From Acanthornis magna (lineage: Eukaryota > Chordata > Aves > Passeriformes > Acanthizidae): a stretch of DNA of 64,000 bases. Shown here in pieces: positions 1 to 13,652 of this stretch. The first letter of the stretch is position 1, and each line of letters starts with the position of its first letter. The DNA lies in the NCBI GenBank assembly GCA_036785705.1, contig JAWUZG010000032.1, positions 10,682,001 to 10,746,000 on the forward strand. Reading direction: 5' to 3'. The notes under the pieces are model-generated. The model had not been told where the DNA came from. It searched no databases and was given only the letters and a program-made list of their open reading frames with translations. The translations under genes and the position numbers were made by a program.

Positions 1-1754
1 GTTCAGCAACAGTAACTGACAGGCCAGTGCAAGAAGGCTCAGTTAACACACTTTTTCTACCTTACTCCCTGTGATTCAGTTATATCCATAAGATGGGAAA
101 TAATGTACCTTATCACCATGCTATAAAATAGATTTATTAATACTTGTGGCATCACCATGACAAGCAGCCCAGGAAAGAGATGGTTGATAATACTGCTAAA
201 CTACAATGAGAGCTGTGTTTTCTTGTGACACAGACATGAGCCACACCATGAGAACAGCACAAAATACTGACTGGATGTTCACACTCTGACCATTGTCTCT
301 ACAGTAGGCAGAAAAACCGTGGATCTTGCCAGAAATGAAGGAGTATGTGATTACATGAGTATACAATTGATGCCAGCAGCCTGATGCATAAACACAAGGG
401 GTCTGAATGAAGGTTGGCCATGGAATCTTACTGCCAACCTGTCCTAAGAGGGAATGTTTGACTTTGAAACCTCAGTTTGGTGCGTGCATGTGCATGTATG
501 CTTGAAAAGAAAGTAAGTTTCCAATTTTAACAAACACAGTTCTTTCTACAGAAGATGAGAGTTTCTGTAATAATCACATGCCCGTTGACGGTAATTAAGA
601 GAAGTCAATGCTGTGGTAAAGCTCGTTACTTGTCTAGTGCCTTCATTAGAATTGCACAGGGAGTGGGAGTATCAAGCTCTCTGTAGGCTCACAGCTCGGT
701 GAGTACCGGTCTTAATAAGCTGTGCAAATAATGTTCCTTGTTCATTTATTGTTAACAAATGGCACGAGTGGCGTTCACCAGGTTAAGCACTTTGTTGCAG
801 CACGACATGTGCTCTGTTCTGAAGAGATCCAAAGGGAATGAGCAGCCTTGTCCCCAAACAGGTTTGACAAGCATGCTGTTTTTGTAACAGCTGCCAATGT
901 ATTACCTTTCTATCAGGAGGATTTCTGAGAAATGTTCTTAGGTAGAAGGAAAAATCATGAGGTGAAATATGGATTTATGAAAGGAATGCATTTTGCAACA
1001 CATTATGGATATTATACAGTCTTAGCAGTGGACAGAGAAAGCAAAGAAACTGTACCTATTGCAATACAGTAATGAGATAATTAGTTGGAACTATTCTTCC
1101 TGGAGTTCTAAATATAGCTTCACTATAGCTATCATAACAAAAACCAAGCTTCAGCTTAGATGATATCACAATGACATAAATCCATCTTTTTGTGTGTCAG
1201 TACCATTTTTGCAAATATTTTGCTCTGCTGTGTCTCATGTCATGACAAAGATGATTTACTGGGTGGGAAACATTACCATTTCTCTCATATTGATTTGGTT
1301 CTACTGAATCCCACATCGCTAGATCATTAAACTGGAAATATCAGTATCTTCTTTTATGTATAATTCAGCAAATACTACAGACATATATACCTTTTATCAG
1401 GATGTAGACATTCAGAGTCATGCTTTCATACTTCTGTCCTTTCACCTGCCTTCACACCTCACAAAATGAGAAAAAAAGACACTCTAGGTCATATAAAAAT
1501 TAATTCTAAGAGTATTAACTTTTAGTTCTCATAAGAAAAGTGTATTTTCTTTGTGAAGCAGCAACACAGTAAGGTGACTTTACCTCTCTACAACTTGGAA
1601 AAAAAATTATCTTCTGTGTGATGTTTTATGGCTACATATATACAATAATCATTGTCTTCTTTGCACCTCAGGTACCAGGTAATGTAGGGAAAAGGTGTCG
1701 TACAGGGCTGTGTGTATGTGTCAATGCCTGTGTTCAGTTCCTAATTACAAGGAG
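1..1754. other. Intronic, nothing recognised
   Basis: AT-rich unique sequence without a recognisable repeat, exon or RNA gene. A pyrimidine-rich CTTCTTTGCACCTCAG|GTACCAG|GTAATG motif lies at its end (1655-1684). Confidence 0.6.
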
Positions 1755-2211
1755 GGCATTGAGGTGCTGGAGTGTGCCCAGAGAAGGGCAATGGAGCTGG
1801 GGAAGGGTCTGGAATGCAAGCTCTGAAGAATGGCTGAGGGAGCTGAGTGTGTTTATCCTGAAGAAAAGGAGGCTCAGGGGAGACCTTACCACTCTCTACC
1901 TGAACAGAGGCTGTAGCCAGTTGGGGGTTGGCCTCTTCCATGTGACAAGTGACAAGAGGTAATGGCCTCAAGTTGTGCCAGGGAAGGTTTAGATTGGATA
2001 TTAGGTATATGTTATTGATCAAAAAGGTTTTCAAGCATTGGAATAGGCTGCTCAGGGAGGTGGTTGCGTCACCATCCCTGGAAGAAGTATTTAAAAGACA
2101 GGTAGATGTGGCACTTGGGGACATAGTGATGGAGAAGGTAGTGCTGGGTTAATGATTGGACTTAATGATATTAAGGGGCTTTTCCAGCCTAAATGATTCT
2201 ATGATTCTGTG
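1755..2211 (+). mobile_element. CR1 LINE 3' fragment
   Basis: About 457 bp of the 3' end of a chicken-repeat-1 retrotransposon, truncated at the 5' side as most CR1 copies are. Recognisable blocks are the GGTGCTGGAGTGTGCCCAGAG start, the AAAAGGAGGCTCAGGGGAGAC block that encodes part of the ORF2 C-terminus, the CACCATCCCTGG block, and the terminal ATTCTATG/ATTCTGTG octamers. Frames are broken by indels, so it is a dead copy. It accounts for the small ORFs on both strands at 1618-2152. Confidence 0.93.
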
Positions 2212-5200
2212 CTAATTTCATGGGTGCTGGCTCAGCACTTATCAGCAACAGGGGTGCTTACTACAGGCTGTGTATTTACCTGTGCTCAGGTACTCAGGCA
2301 GTTAGCAGTGAGAAGCCTGTGGTTTGAGAAGTCAAAGCTGAGTGCAGTGGTAGGATCACATGATTGAGGCACAGGATAGGATAACATCATTGGAGCAGAC
2401 TGTCTTCAGGGGCATATACTCTCCTCATTAAGACTGATCTGAATGAAACACACTGAAAGCAATAGAAAAACTCATTATAAGCTCGTAAGTCCCCTAATAT
2501 CTAGTATGAATGATAAAAGACATTAGTCTCTAGGCAACCATGCTGAGATGTTCCTAGGAAGGCTGTCTCTCACTCCATGGCTTGTCCCTCTCACTAACTG
2601 GGTTGGCAATAGCAGTGCTTGCAGACCCATAGTATACAATGGGTCTCATAACAATTCTCAGCGCAGTTAGGCTATGCCTCACCATCCACTAGCAAACATT
2701 AAATTATTGCAGTATGGCCTAAACCTTTAGTATTTTTACACCATATTGTCAGCAGGACTGCCAGCTTCGGAATTTGTGTGAAGGCAAAGTGAAAAGTGTG
2801 AATAACAGTTTTGTCTTAACTGTGCTTTGGGCTTTGTACTGCTCCAGAAAGCACAAAGGCAGTGTTAGGGAATCGGTGAGAAGACAGAAGTCTCAGTACT
2901 CATCTTTTTTTTAGATTGCCCATCCTAACTCATAGAAGCATTTTTGCTGATCATCTCAAAATCAAATTTCTCTTTTCCATGTTGCAAGTGTATATTTTGG
3001 TAACATCTCAGTTGGAGCCTGCTGTGTTATTCCAGCTTGATAGCTGCTAATGGGGATGGGGAATGGCAGCCAGGAATGTGGCATCTTCAGTGGATTCCGA
3101 CTTCACTGTGTATAATTTTCCTGCTGCAGTAAACCCAGCAAAGTGTACCCTAAGAAGTACTGCTCAATGAGGAATGCTTATGCATTTAGAAAATGGTTTG
3201 TTCTTTTACACTTTCTCAGCCATAATGCTTAATGTTAAAAAATATGTTTTCTAGTAAAGTTCAGAGTAAAACAGACTAGATCAGTCATTGAAAACACCAA
3301 AAGTAGAAAGCTTTGATTTTACCTTCATTTAATGCCACCTGCCTGTGAGATAAAGAACTGATTTTAAATTCTGAGCAAACATTCAAGACAACTTGTTTTA
3401 GAATCCAGACTTTTTTAGTGGTCCATATCCACTGATAACATCCTTCACTTTTTTTCACTGAATCTTAATTTCTATTCTTCAAAATCTTGATAGACAGCCT
3501 TTGACAAGCTGCCCTTTAGTATATACTCATGTATAAGCTTATGTTGTCCTGGAGGTGAATTTTGTTTTGCTTTTTGAATCTCAGCTTAGAACAAAAACCA
3601 TGTATTTTCAGCAGTGGTTCATTAAGCAACTTGTAACGTTTCATTAATTGATGCTTAAAAGAGGACATTTTATAGAGTATGTGATTTAATATTATCAGAA
3701 TACTCTGAGTACAGCTGATGCTCTGCAAAGAAGATTGTCAGAATTTTTATTTGTTACAATTTTTGTTAGAATTTTTATTATGGTAGCAAACAAGATTAAA
3801 GCTGATTATTAGTGCAGTAAAAACAGCTTTGCAGTTCATGTTAAAAAAAAATCCAACCCAAAACAAAACAAAGAAGGTCCAGACACTTGAGAATAATTGG
3901 AATATTGAGTTTATTTCTGGGCATCCCATCATAGACATTAGTTATCTTTTTAATACTTACACATATTTCTTATGAGAGAACAGCTCAGACAGTGATTTAG
4001 AGCAGGACTTTATTTTCATTAAACGGTCACATCTGTGCTTTGGCTGCAAGTGAATATGCAATCACTGAAAAATTATGCAAACAAACATTACTCTTGTGTT
4101 TAAATTCCAGTGAGAGTGTTTAGCTGACCTCTGTTCCAATTTGACTCTCTCCCATTTTTATTCTGTAGTCATGTTTTACACCAAAAAAAATCCACTTGAT
4201 TGTAAACTAATACTTTCCAGTTGTAGGTTTCACATAACTAGTGATATTTCTCTTCAAAAATTCAAATTTATAAGCTTGTCATTAATTTCCAGAAGACAGA
4301 CAACAATACTCATGGTATAATCCCTCTTGCATGAGTTTCATTTTGGTGCTTGAAAATGCAACGAATGTGCAGACTGTACTTGCCAAAAATGTTAACAAGA
4401 TAACCTTGCCACTTAAGGTGGGTCCAAGTGAACTTAATGTTTACCATAGCAAGTAAATATTAAGTAAATAGATGTATAGTATCACTGTTGTCACAGTCAT
4501 ATACTAGTACAGTAATATTTACTATTTTAAGTAAATAATCAGTGGGGGAATCATATAAATTTAATTTTATTGATCTGTCTGTGACTGATGCTTTCTGCTG
4601 TACTTCTAGCAGTAGCAGTGTGAAAATACTGAATTTGGGGGAAAAAATCTCATTCTTACGTGAGGAAGACATAAGATTTGCATAGTAGATTGTCTCTGTT
4701 ACTAATATAATGCCCATTGCATATTCAGCGGTTGCAGCAATAATCATGGACCCGGTTGGGAACAGCCCACTGATGTTGTCACACATGTCGCATGTCACAT
4801 ATGTCATATACAGCCCTTTCCCCACTGTGATTTACTCACTAGTCCAGCTATATTTAGCTATGTACTAATTAAAATAAAATTAAAACGAACTGTTTTGCTG
4901 GAGTCATATTTTCTGAAGATTGGTGGCAGTGTGGTGGTGCTTTCTCAAATTGTCACCAAGGTGCCGGGTGGTGCCAGGGAGGTACAGCAACCCCAAATCA
5001 AGCACATCAACCTTAACCCATTTTTCTTACATGAAATGTGGTTGATGACTGTTTTCAACCTCAGGGTGTTGAGAAATATGTAAAATAAATAACTATTCTC
5101 TCTCCAGCTGTGGATCTACTTCCTCATAACCCAACTGTGGCAAATTTAGTCTAGACAAATGGCAGAATAGTCACCATAAACTGAAGTAGAAGTAGTGAAA

Positions 5201-7718
5201 TATATTATTCTGTCCGTCATCAGGTTTTAGTGGAGAAATCTTCAACTTTTCATTTTTGCACTATGTGATAACATGAGAACTAAATTCAGGTTTTTTTAAT
5301 CATATTGGAACACAATCATTTCTTACTTTCTCATTCAGCATGATATGTTCATTATTCCGATTCAGAGGGAAAAAAAAAAAGGAAGGATCATGAACATTTT
5401 CACTGTATTTGCCATTAATCTAGGGGAGAAAATGACTTGTAGTACTGTTCCACCACACTTCCAAGGTTACTGACAAGGAAAGCTGAGCTTATCAGTGTAA
5501 GAGTTTGGTTTGAAAGCTGGGTAGCTCAAGCCCAGAAACACTTTTCAGTGTAATGGGAGTGACTAGAGGCACAAATTAGGCGGGGCACGCTATCAGAAAT
5601 TAAAATATCTGAAGATATCCTGGATTATTATGGTGCAAGTACCAGACTTGCCTGATTATATGCTTTCCCTCATCCTTCCAAAAATAACATGGAAGTAGCC
5701 ATAGAAGAAAAATCTAAGATATGGCAAAAGGACGAACATTTGAAACTTTCTGTAGTTTTGATATTACCCAATCATGTAAGCACAAAATTTAATAAATATT
5801 TATATAATTATTAAAACACCAATATTAAACAATTAGCTATAAATTCATGTTTAATGATGCCCTAAAAATGCATCTAAGCCTACATTGTTCTTGTGTTCAA
5901 ATATCGTATCAGTATTGAGTGATAAAATTTCTGTCTGGGCAAATTTTCAAACCTGAAGATAACTCAGAGGCTGGGGTGATGGTCTGCTGATGGCTTTGTT
6001 TTCCACACAACGTTTGAAGAAACCTCTCCTTTGCAACATTACAAATCTGTTCAGAATAAAGGGAAAAGACATGCTTTAGAAATGTTTTAACTCCATGAAG
6101 CCTCTAAGGACTTGTTAAAATCTTAAGTGCAGCTTGTAAAGCTCCTGCTCCAACTCCCACTGAAGCTGGTGACAAGTTTTCTACTGACTTCAGTGGCAGC
6201 CCATACTACAACTGCAGCTGTCAAAACAACTAGAAATCAGTCAGAAGATCAGCCAGCACATAAGTATATATTAATTTTAGCAGAAATTGTACTTTGGGCA
6301 GCTCAGAAAAGAAACAAAATTGACCTCAGTGTTTGTGAAGAAATGCGTCTCCCACCATACTGCGCTGCAGAGGAAGTGAGAGCTGTCAGGACTCTGTTTT
6401 GAGCATTTAAGCATGTGAATGGAAACTAAAAATGTGAAACTGTGAAACTAAAAATAATAATAAAGAACCTTACAGAGCCAGTCATTTAAATCTATTTCAG
6501 TTTTCAAAATCAAGCAAGTGCCCATTACATTTTCAAACAGTCTCATAGGAGGTAACAATTCCAGTTGGAATTGGTCAAGAACATTGAATAACTAAAAATT
6601 GCCCACACAATTAAGGATGGGCCAAATACTAAGTACAGGTACTTAAGTGTAGCTGCTGCTTATTCTGTGTGTTGTTGTAAGAGTGATTAACCTCTTTATT
6701 CTGTAATTGGGCTTTTTTCAATGTGTTCTTTGTAAGGCAAGTATATGCCCAAACTCAACAGATATTTCACTTATTTCAGCTAGGTTCTAATGTACTTTCT
6801 GAAGTGAATCATAAAAGCTACTGAATTTTGCCTTTCACAGTTAGATCTCTCTACCCGTAAAATTAATTTTTTGTAAGTGAGGTAAGAGTAAAAAATAATT
6901 TGTAACACTCTATAAACTTGAGAGGAGTATTGCTTTTAAAGTAATTTTCCTGGAAAGGTAGTGTGGCAATAAAGGAAAATGTCCAAACACTAAAAAAGAA
7001 AAAGATTCCCTACTCCTTTTTCCTTTTACTTCCAGTGGCTTCCTGAAACCAAATTCCTACTGCCACTGTTAGAGAGCTACTTAAACCTGTGTTGCTTAAG
7101 ACACATCTTTTGTGTCAGAGGGTTTTCAAAGTAGGTGAAGCTGAGGATACATGCTTCTGCAAAAAAATAAACCATTCTAGGACAGTCCTGCCCCCACCTC
7201 TGTACCCCCAAACCCTCCCTCTCCCATTTGCAAACCATAGCATGCTGCATCTTTTGTTCCACTGCCATGTGTGGGACAAAGGGATGAAAAGAGCAGGAAG
7301 AAACTTCTTAAGCCAGCTTTGTGGCCAAAACCAGTGTATCAGGGCATTACAGTCTTTCAGCTGTTTTATATGTAGCGTTCATACCAAGATGCTCACTATC
7401 AATCCAGAGAATTCAAAAGCAAGTTCTAAAAGGAGTCAGGAAATTAAATCTGCAGTCTAGAAAATCAGGACTGGTGCATGGTCACTGCTCTGCCAAAGTA
7501 GAAGCCACAGTTTGAGTAAAGTAATACTTGCAGCGGTGTTTCTCAGGTGTTCAAAAGGTTATAAAGTTTTTAAACAAATGTGAGCATGGTATTCAGCAGC
7601 TGCAGTTTGGCAATCTCCATAGAGAAAATATAACTGATTTTAACAGAGTATTTTTGTTTATGAGCTTGTTTTTGTTTTGGGTTTTTTTAAATTTGCTGCA
7701 GTACTGTGGAAAAATAGA
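2212..7718. other. Intronic, nothing recognised
   Basis: AT-rich unique sequence. The longest open frame is 121 codons on the minus strand at 4460-4825, with no recognisable domain and the length expected by chance. Only short homopolymer runs are seen. Confidence 0.6.
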
Positions 7719-7830
7719 GAATCATAGAATTATAAAAAGGCTTTGATTGGAAAGGACCTTAAAATTCTCTAGTTCTGACCCCCTGCTGTGGACACGGAGG
7801 CCACCCAGTAGATGAGGTTGCTCAGTGAAG
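7719..7830 (-). mobile_element. CR1 LINE 3' end, short fragment, minus strand
   Basis: The fragment starts with GAATCATAGAATTATAAAAAGG, the reverse complement of a CR1 terminus, and continues through the GGAAAGGACCTTAAAATTCTC and TGACCCCCTGCTGTGGAC blocks to GAGGTTGCTCAGTG. It is only about 110 bp long and diverged. It lies 175 bp from an opposite-strand CR1. Confidence 0.85.
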
Positions 7831-8005
7831 TACTGTGTTGCAAAGGTCTCATTCCTCAAAAGGACAGGAAGGTGGGTGGTTGAACATTCCCAAAAATGTA
7901 AGAGGAGATTTCCTTGCTATGCTGTTCACAGCAGTAGGGTGGGGAGCTCTGCTTCTGTGACTATCTGTGGGAGCAGAGCTGAGTCTTGCTGTCGGTGGTC
8001 AAGTC

Positions 8006-8354
8006 AGACATTTTGGTGCTGGAGTGAGTCCAGAGAAGGGCAACAGAGCTGGTGAAGGCTCTGGAGCACAAGTCCTGTGAGGAGCAACTGAGGGAGCTGT
8101 GGGAGTTTATCTTGGAGAAAAGGAGGCTCAAGGGAGATCTTACCACTCTTTACAGCTGCCTGAAAGGAGGCTGGAGCCAGGTGGGGGTCGGCCTCTGGAC
8201 TGCCCAGAGAGGTGCAGTCGCCATTCCTGAAGGTGTTCAACACGTGCCTGGAAGTGGCGCTTAGTGCCATGGTCTGGATGACAAGGTGGTGATCAGTCAA
8301 AGATGGGATTTGAGTATCTCAAAGGTCTTTTCCTCTGTGATTCTGTGATTCTAT
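8006..8354 (+). mobile_element. CR1 LINE 3' fragment with internal deletion
   Basis: The fragment begins at TTGGTGCTGGAGTGAGTCCAG and runs through the AAAAGGAGGCTCAAGGGAGAT block. After GGGGGTCGGCCTCTGG it jumps to ACTGCCCAGAGAGGTGCAGTC, missing roughly 130 bp present in the copy at 1755-2211. It ends in TGATTCTGTGATTCTATT. The overlapping ORFs here are CR1 remnants in various frames. Confidence 0.93.
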
Positions 8355-11347
8355 TTCACTCAGCTGTCTAAATCCTACAACAATACCACCTGGAGTTCTT
8401 AATAACAAGATAACATAGAAAAGTTAATCCTTAGCTGAATTTGAAACATTGAAAGCAAATAGTTCTTTTTCACTTTTTCCTCTTTTTTTTTTCTTTTCAA
8501 GCACATATTGCTGCAGAGCACTGAACTATTAGTATTATTAGCATTAGTACTTAAATCATGAGCATAAAAGAGAAAACTGAATGGAATGTAAAATTCCCAT
8601 GAGGACCATTATGGAGAATAAAGTATGCTGTAGATTCTCTGCTAAAATGCGTATTTTAAACCATCATTCCAGGGAATGTAGTACTCAAATTAGCCATATA
8701 TCATAAGATAATGGATCTTAATGTGTTTACGTTTTAAATAAACCACATCTGTATCAAGATTGTTATGAATTTAACCTTGGTGTTACTGATTAGCCATCAA
8801 GAGTTTGAAACAGAACATGTCTGAAAGGGTTTTTTTGGACAGAGCGAGAATCAGGAAACTGGCATTTGTTGTCAAGAAGCAAATGGTCCTATGGAGTGAA
8901 TGGCTAAGCAGGTGACTCTGCACACTAGGTAGGATCTACAGCAAGAGAAATTTACATGAGGCTGTTTTTTACTAATTTAATTATCAGGAACCCATTACCA
9001 CAACTCCTAATATTCAGTATTTCACAAATCTACCTATTGTGAATGAATATGGAGTGGATTTCTTCTACAAGGACTGTAGGAGCACTTTTTTAGCAGTTAA
9101 CCTATTTTAGCCAGCTTCTCTGGAAGAGAAGAAAAAGCCTTTAAACTGAATCCCAATATGTCACTTCCTTCAGATGTGTCTATTGTGGAACTTGCTGGGG
9201 GCTTGGTACCTCTTCCTATTTTAGAATATCTGCTTCCATGTTGTCCTGAAATGGGTAGTCTGCAATCGCTGACCCATGGTTATCTGATGACCTAGCCATG
9301 CAAGGATCAAGCAATTTTGAGCAGGGAATCTACATTTCATTTGAAACAGGCAATTTAGCTCTAGTCATGTAATAAATTAATTTGGAGTATATCTTTTTCC
9401 GATGTCCACACTGGCAACAGTTTTCCTGGAACTCTTAAAGATCCTGTGACAACTTCTGTAATCTGCAAGGTGCTCTGGATTTACTCACCGGACAGAAATT
9501 GGTACCTGAGAGTAAATGTTATAAAGCACTTCTGATTTTTTTTTTTTTTCTTATATTTATTTTGGTAGCGTCTGTCTCTTAGCAGCCACAGTTGCAACCT
9601 GAAATCATGCCTTATTTCAAGAGTGCTGGCCTTGCTTTCTCCAGTTGCCTGGTGCAGCAGATTTCCTTGGTGAGCAGACATATGTTTATGGTTGTATTAA
9701 TTGGATGCAGTTACAAAATTTTCCTTCAGTTGCAAGCTGTGAACTGTGGTCTTCCAATCACAGAAAAAACTTCTATAATGAGAATGTATTTTTAATTTTA
9801 CCTAAATCAATTTGTTTCCTTATTGTTGTTGTTTTGTTTTACTTTGGGGTAAGAAAAGGCTTTTATAGGACTGACTTGATCAAAATAGTATATGTGCTGA
9901 TGCTGAAAACACCCTTTATGGCTCTGATGTATAAGACAAAATAATTATTTGACAACTCACAGTGTGTATGTGTTCCTAATGTCCTTTAAAAACAAAGTTT
10001 TAACTTTGGAACAAAGCCAAAAATTGTCTTGGAGAGAAAATACTTGAAGTTCATGGGAACACCATTAATTTCTGGTAATTCTAAATGAAAGCATATTATT
10101 TGTCAATTTACTTTTTTAAACATTTTGTGTAATGTCATATTATATCTCTTTAATATATATTACCAGTTACCAGCATGATGTAATGTTCTCTGTTAATATC
10201 CAGCCTTTTTGCCCAATTATAGTGTAATTTATTCAAACCCTGGCATGTACCACTTGGCAAGGCAGCTTGTGTTGCAGCTGTTGCTGTTTTCTCCATATTA
10301 CAATCTGTACAAATACCTTTTTTTTTTCCTGTTTTCGTGCATTGGCTTTCACAACTTTGAAATAGTAGTGCTGTGAATTGCATGAGAAATTCAGAGTATA
10401 GCTTTGAACTTTATGTAAATATGCAACTCTGCATTTAGTGACTGGAATTGAAAGTAGCAGCCAAACCATCTGAAGAGTCTGCTTGGCCTGTAAAGTGTCT
10501 TGAACAGGATTCTCCAGGTTGGCTTCTATTTTGTATGAAAACTGCATTCACCTGGGGATTTAGCCAGGCGAGATAAGCAATACACTGCTAGTAGAAACTT
10601 CAAAATTATTCATCAGTGGAAGCAACATTGTGAAACACTGTGCTGCATTTTAAGTGGAGCACTGTTTTCATGAAAGACATTTGGAGTCCATTTTTCCTTC
10701 CTTATATTTTTATAAAAATGGTTTTAAGTGATAGTTTTCAAAATAAGCAGTAATTTTTCTTTTTATCTAGAAATCAGACCTCTCCTATAAATAAATACCT
10801 TTTGAATTTTTTTTAACATGGGCAAGGACATATCTTTTTGTAAATATTAAGATTGTATCTGGAAGCCTGTTAGAAGGAGCTCTCTCCACTTTTCATGTGA
10901 ATAAGAAACCAAAAGACAGAATATGACTTTTCATGTTCAGACCTTTGAGCAGAAGTTCATCGGTTGCAGAAACTTCCATGCAAGAAAAGGTAGATTCTAA
11001 AGCTGTTGCCAAGAGGTCGATCAAATCCCAGGCTGTTCAATCAGAACAACCTTCAAAAGCTAAACAATTTCCTGAATTGATGTAAGCAAGCCTGGTGTTA
11101 GTCATCTGGTAAGATGGTGAAATATAGTATCAACTGTGTGTGACAGTAACAGCAAAGTAAATGACATAATTCCCCACTGAACTGCAGAGCCCAAATCAAT
11201 TCATTTAAGAGCATGAAGCCTGTTAGACAGCAGAAACAAGCAAAAGCATGGCAAAAGGTAACAAATCAGCCACTCTCATCTGGCTACATCATCCTTTATG
11301 AAGGAGAGGTTACACAGAAATCTTTTCTCTTTTTCAATGTAAAATTT

Positions 11348-11363
11348 AAAAAAAAAAAAAAAA
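11348..11363. repeat. Poly-A tract (16 A)
   Basis: An uninterrupted run of 16 A. No retrocopy or SINE body and no target-site duplication was recognised beside it, so it is recorded as a simple repeat. Confidence 0.85.
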
Positions 11364-12129
11364 GCATTATCAGATTGGTAGACACTTTGTAACTTAACAC
11401 TCCAAAAACTACTTCTGAATCCTGCTGTATATTTTTTCAGGGAGCTGCTGTCTTGTTTTATGGATATAGCTCATTTACAGGTCCATTTCTGTCATGTTCG
11501 GATTCCAAAATGAACTACTGTTCAGCTGTATCCCTTGAGAGGGGGAAATATGAATATCAGGGTTTTTTTACATTGTAGCTGCTGGTTGTACCTTAGAAAA
11601 CCAACCAAACCAACCAAAAACATGCACTAAAAATAAATTGAAATTAAAATCCTAAGAATTAAATCTAGCTGTAGGTAAACAAACTGAGCTTGTATTAGGT
11701 CATTATCCATTTTTTTTATTGAAGAAAAAATATTCTGATGGATTTACTTATTTATTACTGTAGGAATATATACTTTCATAAATATTTACTTTGTAACCAG
11801 TATAACACCTACAGCATGGTACTGTTTCATGAGTAGTTTTACAAGGTTTAAATTATTAGCATGATCAGATACCTGGAAAGCTGAAAGAGATTGGCTGGGG
11901 GAATAAAGAAAAAAAGCCATGCAACTGAGATGGTAGGTTCGAGAGAAGGACAGACACCTGTTAAAGTTCTCTCTGTAAACTGATAATAATCCTCTATCTT
12001 TTACAAATATTTTTAAACTCGGATGGTACCTAACCAGGTATGCGTCACTAGACCAAAGATTCAGAAATCACTGACCCAGTTTCAGACAGAATTCATACTT
12101 TTCTGACTCTGGCCTGTTATCTCTTGTTC

Positions 12130-12144
12130 GTTTGTTTGTTTGTT
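12130..12144. repeat. Short (GTTT)n repeat
   Basis: Nearly four GTTT units preceded by CTTGTTC. It is a simple repeat with no visible link to a transposon. Confidence 0.75.
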
Positions 12145-13569
12145 AAACTTGGCATTACCTGCCTCTGCTGAAGTGGCCCTATTTTTTTACATCCCAAAGA
12201 GCAGTCTTGGCTTTGGTTTCTTTGTTTGTTTTAAAATCTGTAGGTGTTTAACATCAGCGTCTACCAAATGCAAAATCAGGTGATACTGAAAACCACATAT
12301 CAGAAGCATTTATTTGTGGAAGTCCTTGCTTTGAAGTGTTGCAGAGCACTATGAAGCAAGCACCAATTTTTAGCATCAGGAGAAGCTCTTCACAGCGATA
12401 ATTTTAATGTCATGAAGCTCTAAAATTTTATTCTGCTTTTATGGATCAAAGTCGTGTTACTGTCAATGGTCATGGCAGATAAGCCAAATTTAAAAGCCTT
12501 TATTTAATCTTTGCTACTTAGCTGGCTTGTTTTGTCATCCAGTGCAAAACTCCCAAAACCTAAAAATTAATTTGGCTGATTCATACTTAATTTCACTTCC
12601 TCCCACCCCAAAGAAGAACTACACATTAACTCTAAGAAATCATGTTTCTCCCATAAGCATTAAATATAAGCACCTTTCTTAAGGATATCTGCTCTTTCTT
12701 GAGCAATAGCTTCTCCCCGTTTGGCGAGCAGGAAGTATCCTAACAGCAATGTGTGTCCTCCTGCGACTTCCCCAGCGCTTCCTGACCTCAGGCATTCCTG
12801 CAGCCCAGTCACCATCTAATGAGAATAAGGAAAACACTGCTAATTGATTTAATGAAGGATGTTGATTTACTTCAGATGAGAATCTGGTTCAATAAATCTA
12901 GAGCCACTTGAAAAACTAAAGATATCAGATCGCATATTAGTTTTTTGATCTGAGATATGCATTTTAAGCACTTTTCTCCTCTCTGTTGACATCCTGCCTG
13001 CATGGGATTACTTTCGTGTTCTATAAAATGCTTTATCTTCAGAAGGTAGATGGGAATGGTTAGTCATCTCTGTGATTTATGCGGTTTGATGTTCGTGTGG
13101 TGATTTTGTCCTTCAAAGATGGATCATGCAGTATCTCAGTTCAAATCCCTTATTTTTATAAGTCCAAGCTGTTCCAGCCAGATCTCCAAAATACCCTCAG
13201 TGAGTGGGGATGTGTGGTGGTTACATATCTGTTGCAGTCATGGCCTTCTCATGCCCAGGCATCCTCAGAATGTAGAAGCCCATGACCCAGGGAGGCCAAG
13301 CTCTGGTCTTAGATGAGATCTTGGGAAACATTTATATATTCTTTCCATGCATCTCTTGGATTATGGCTTTCAGTATTCTCCAAGAATATTTGCAGCTATC
13401 ATGCCTCATCATGAACAACTTTCCATATGTTGTTTGTGAGGATGTCTCTGGAGCTGGGACATCACTTGTTACTGCTGAGGGCTGTGGTTGTCGAAGTGGG
13501 CAGCAATATTAACCCTGTCCAGGCTTTGTCACTTGCCATAGGATATGTGCATTAAAATCACTTTTTACT

Positions 13570-13652
13570 CTGTGCAGAATCCCACAGCATTGGCAGACTG
13601 GAACTGACAAATCCTAATTTCTTCTTCCCCGTGTTCCAGTCTGTCTGCACAG
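13570..13652. repeat. Imperfect inverted repeat (20-bp arms, one 15-nt bulge)
   Basis: The left arm is CTGTGCAGA (13570-13578) plus CAGACTGGAAC (13594-13604), split by 15 nt. The right arm GTTCCAGTCTGTCTGCACAG (13633-13652) is the exact reverse complement of the two left pieces joined. The loop is 28 nt. It lies in otherwise unremarkable intron sequence. Confidence 0.85.

Noticed and set aside
4460..4825. 121-codon minus-strand ORF followed by a GTAAGA donor-like motif
   Set aside because: There is no convincing acceptor with a polypyrimidine tract upstream on that strand, no family resemblance, and the length is ordinary for chance.
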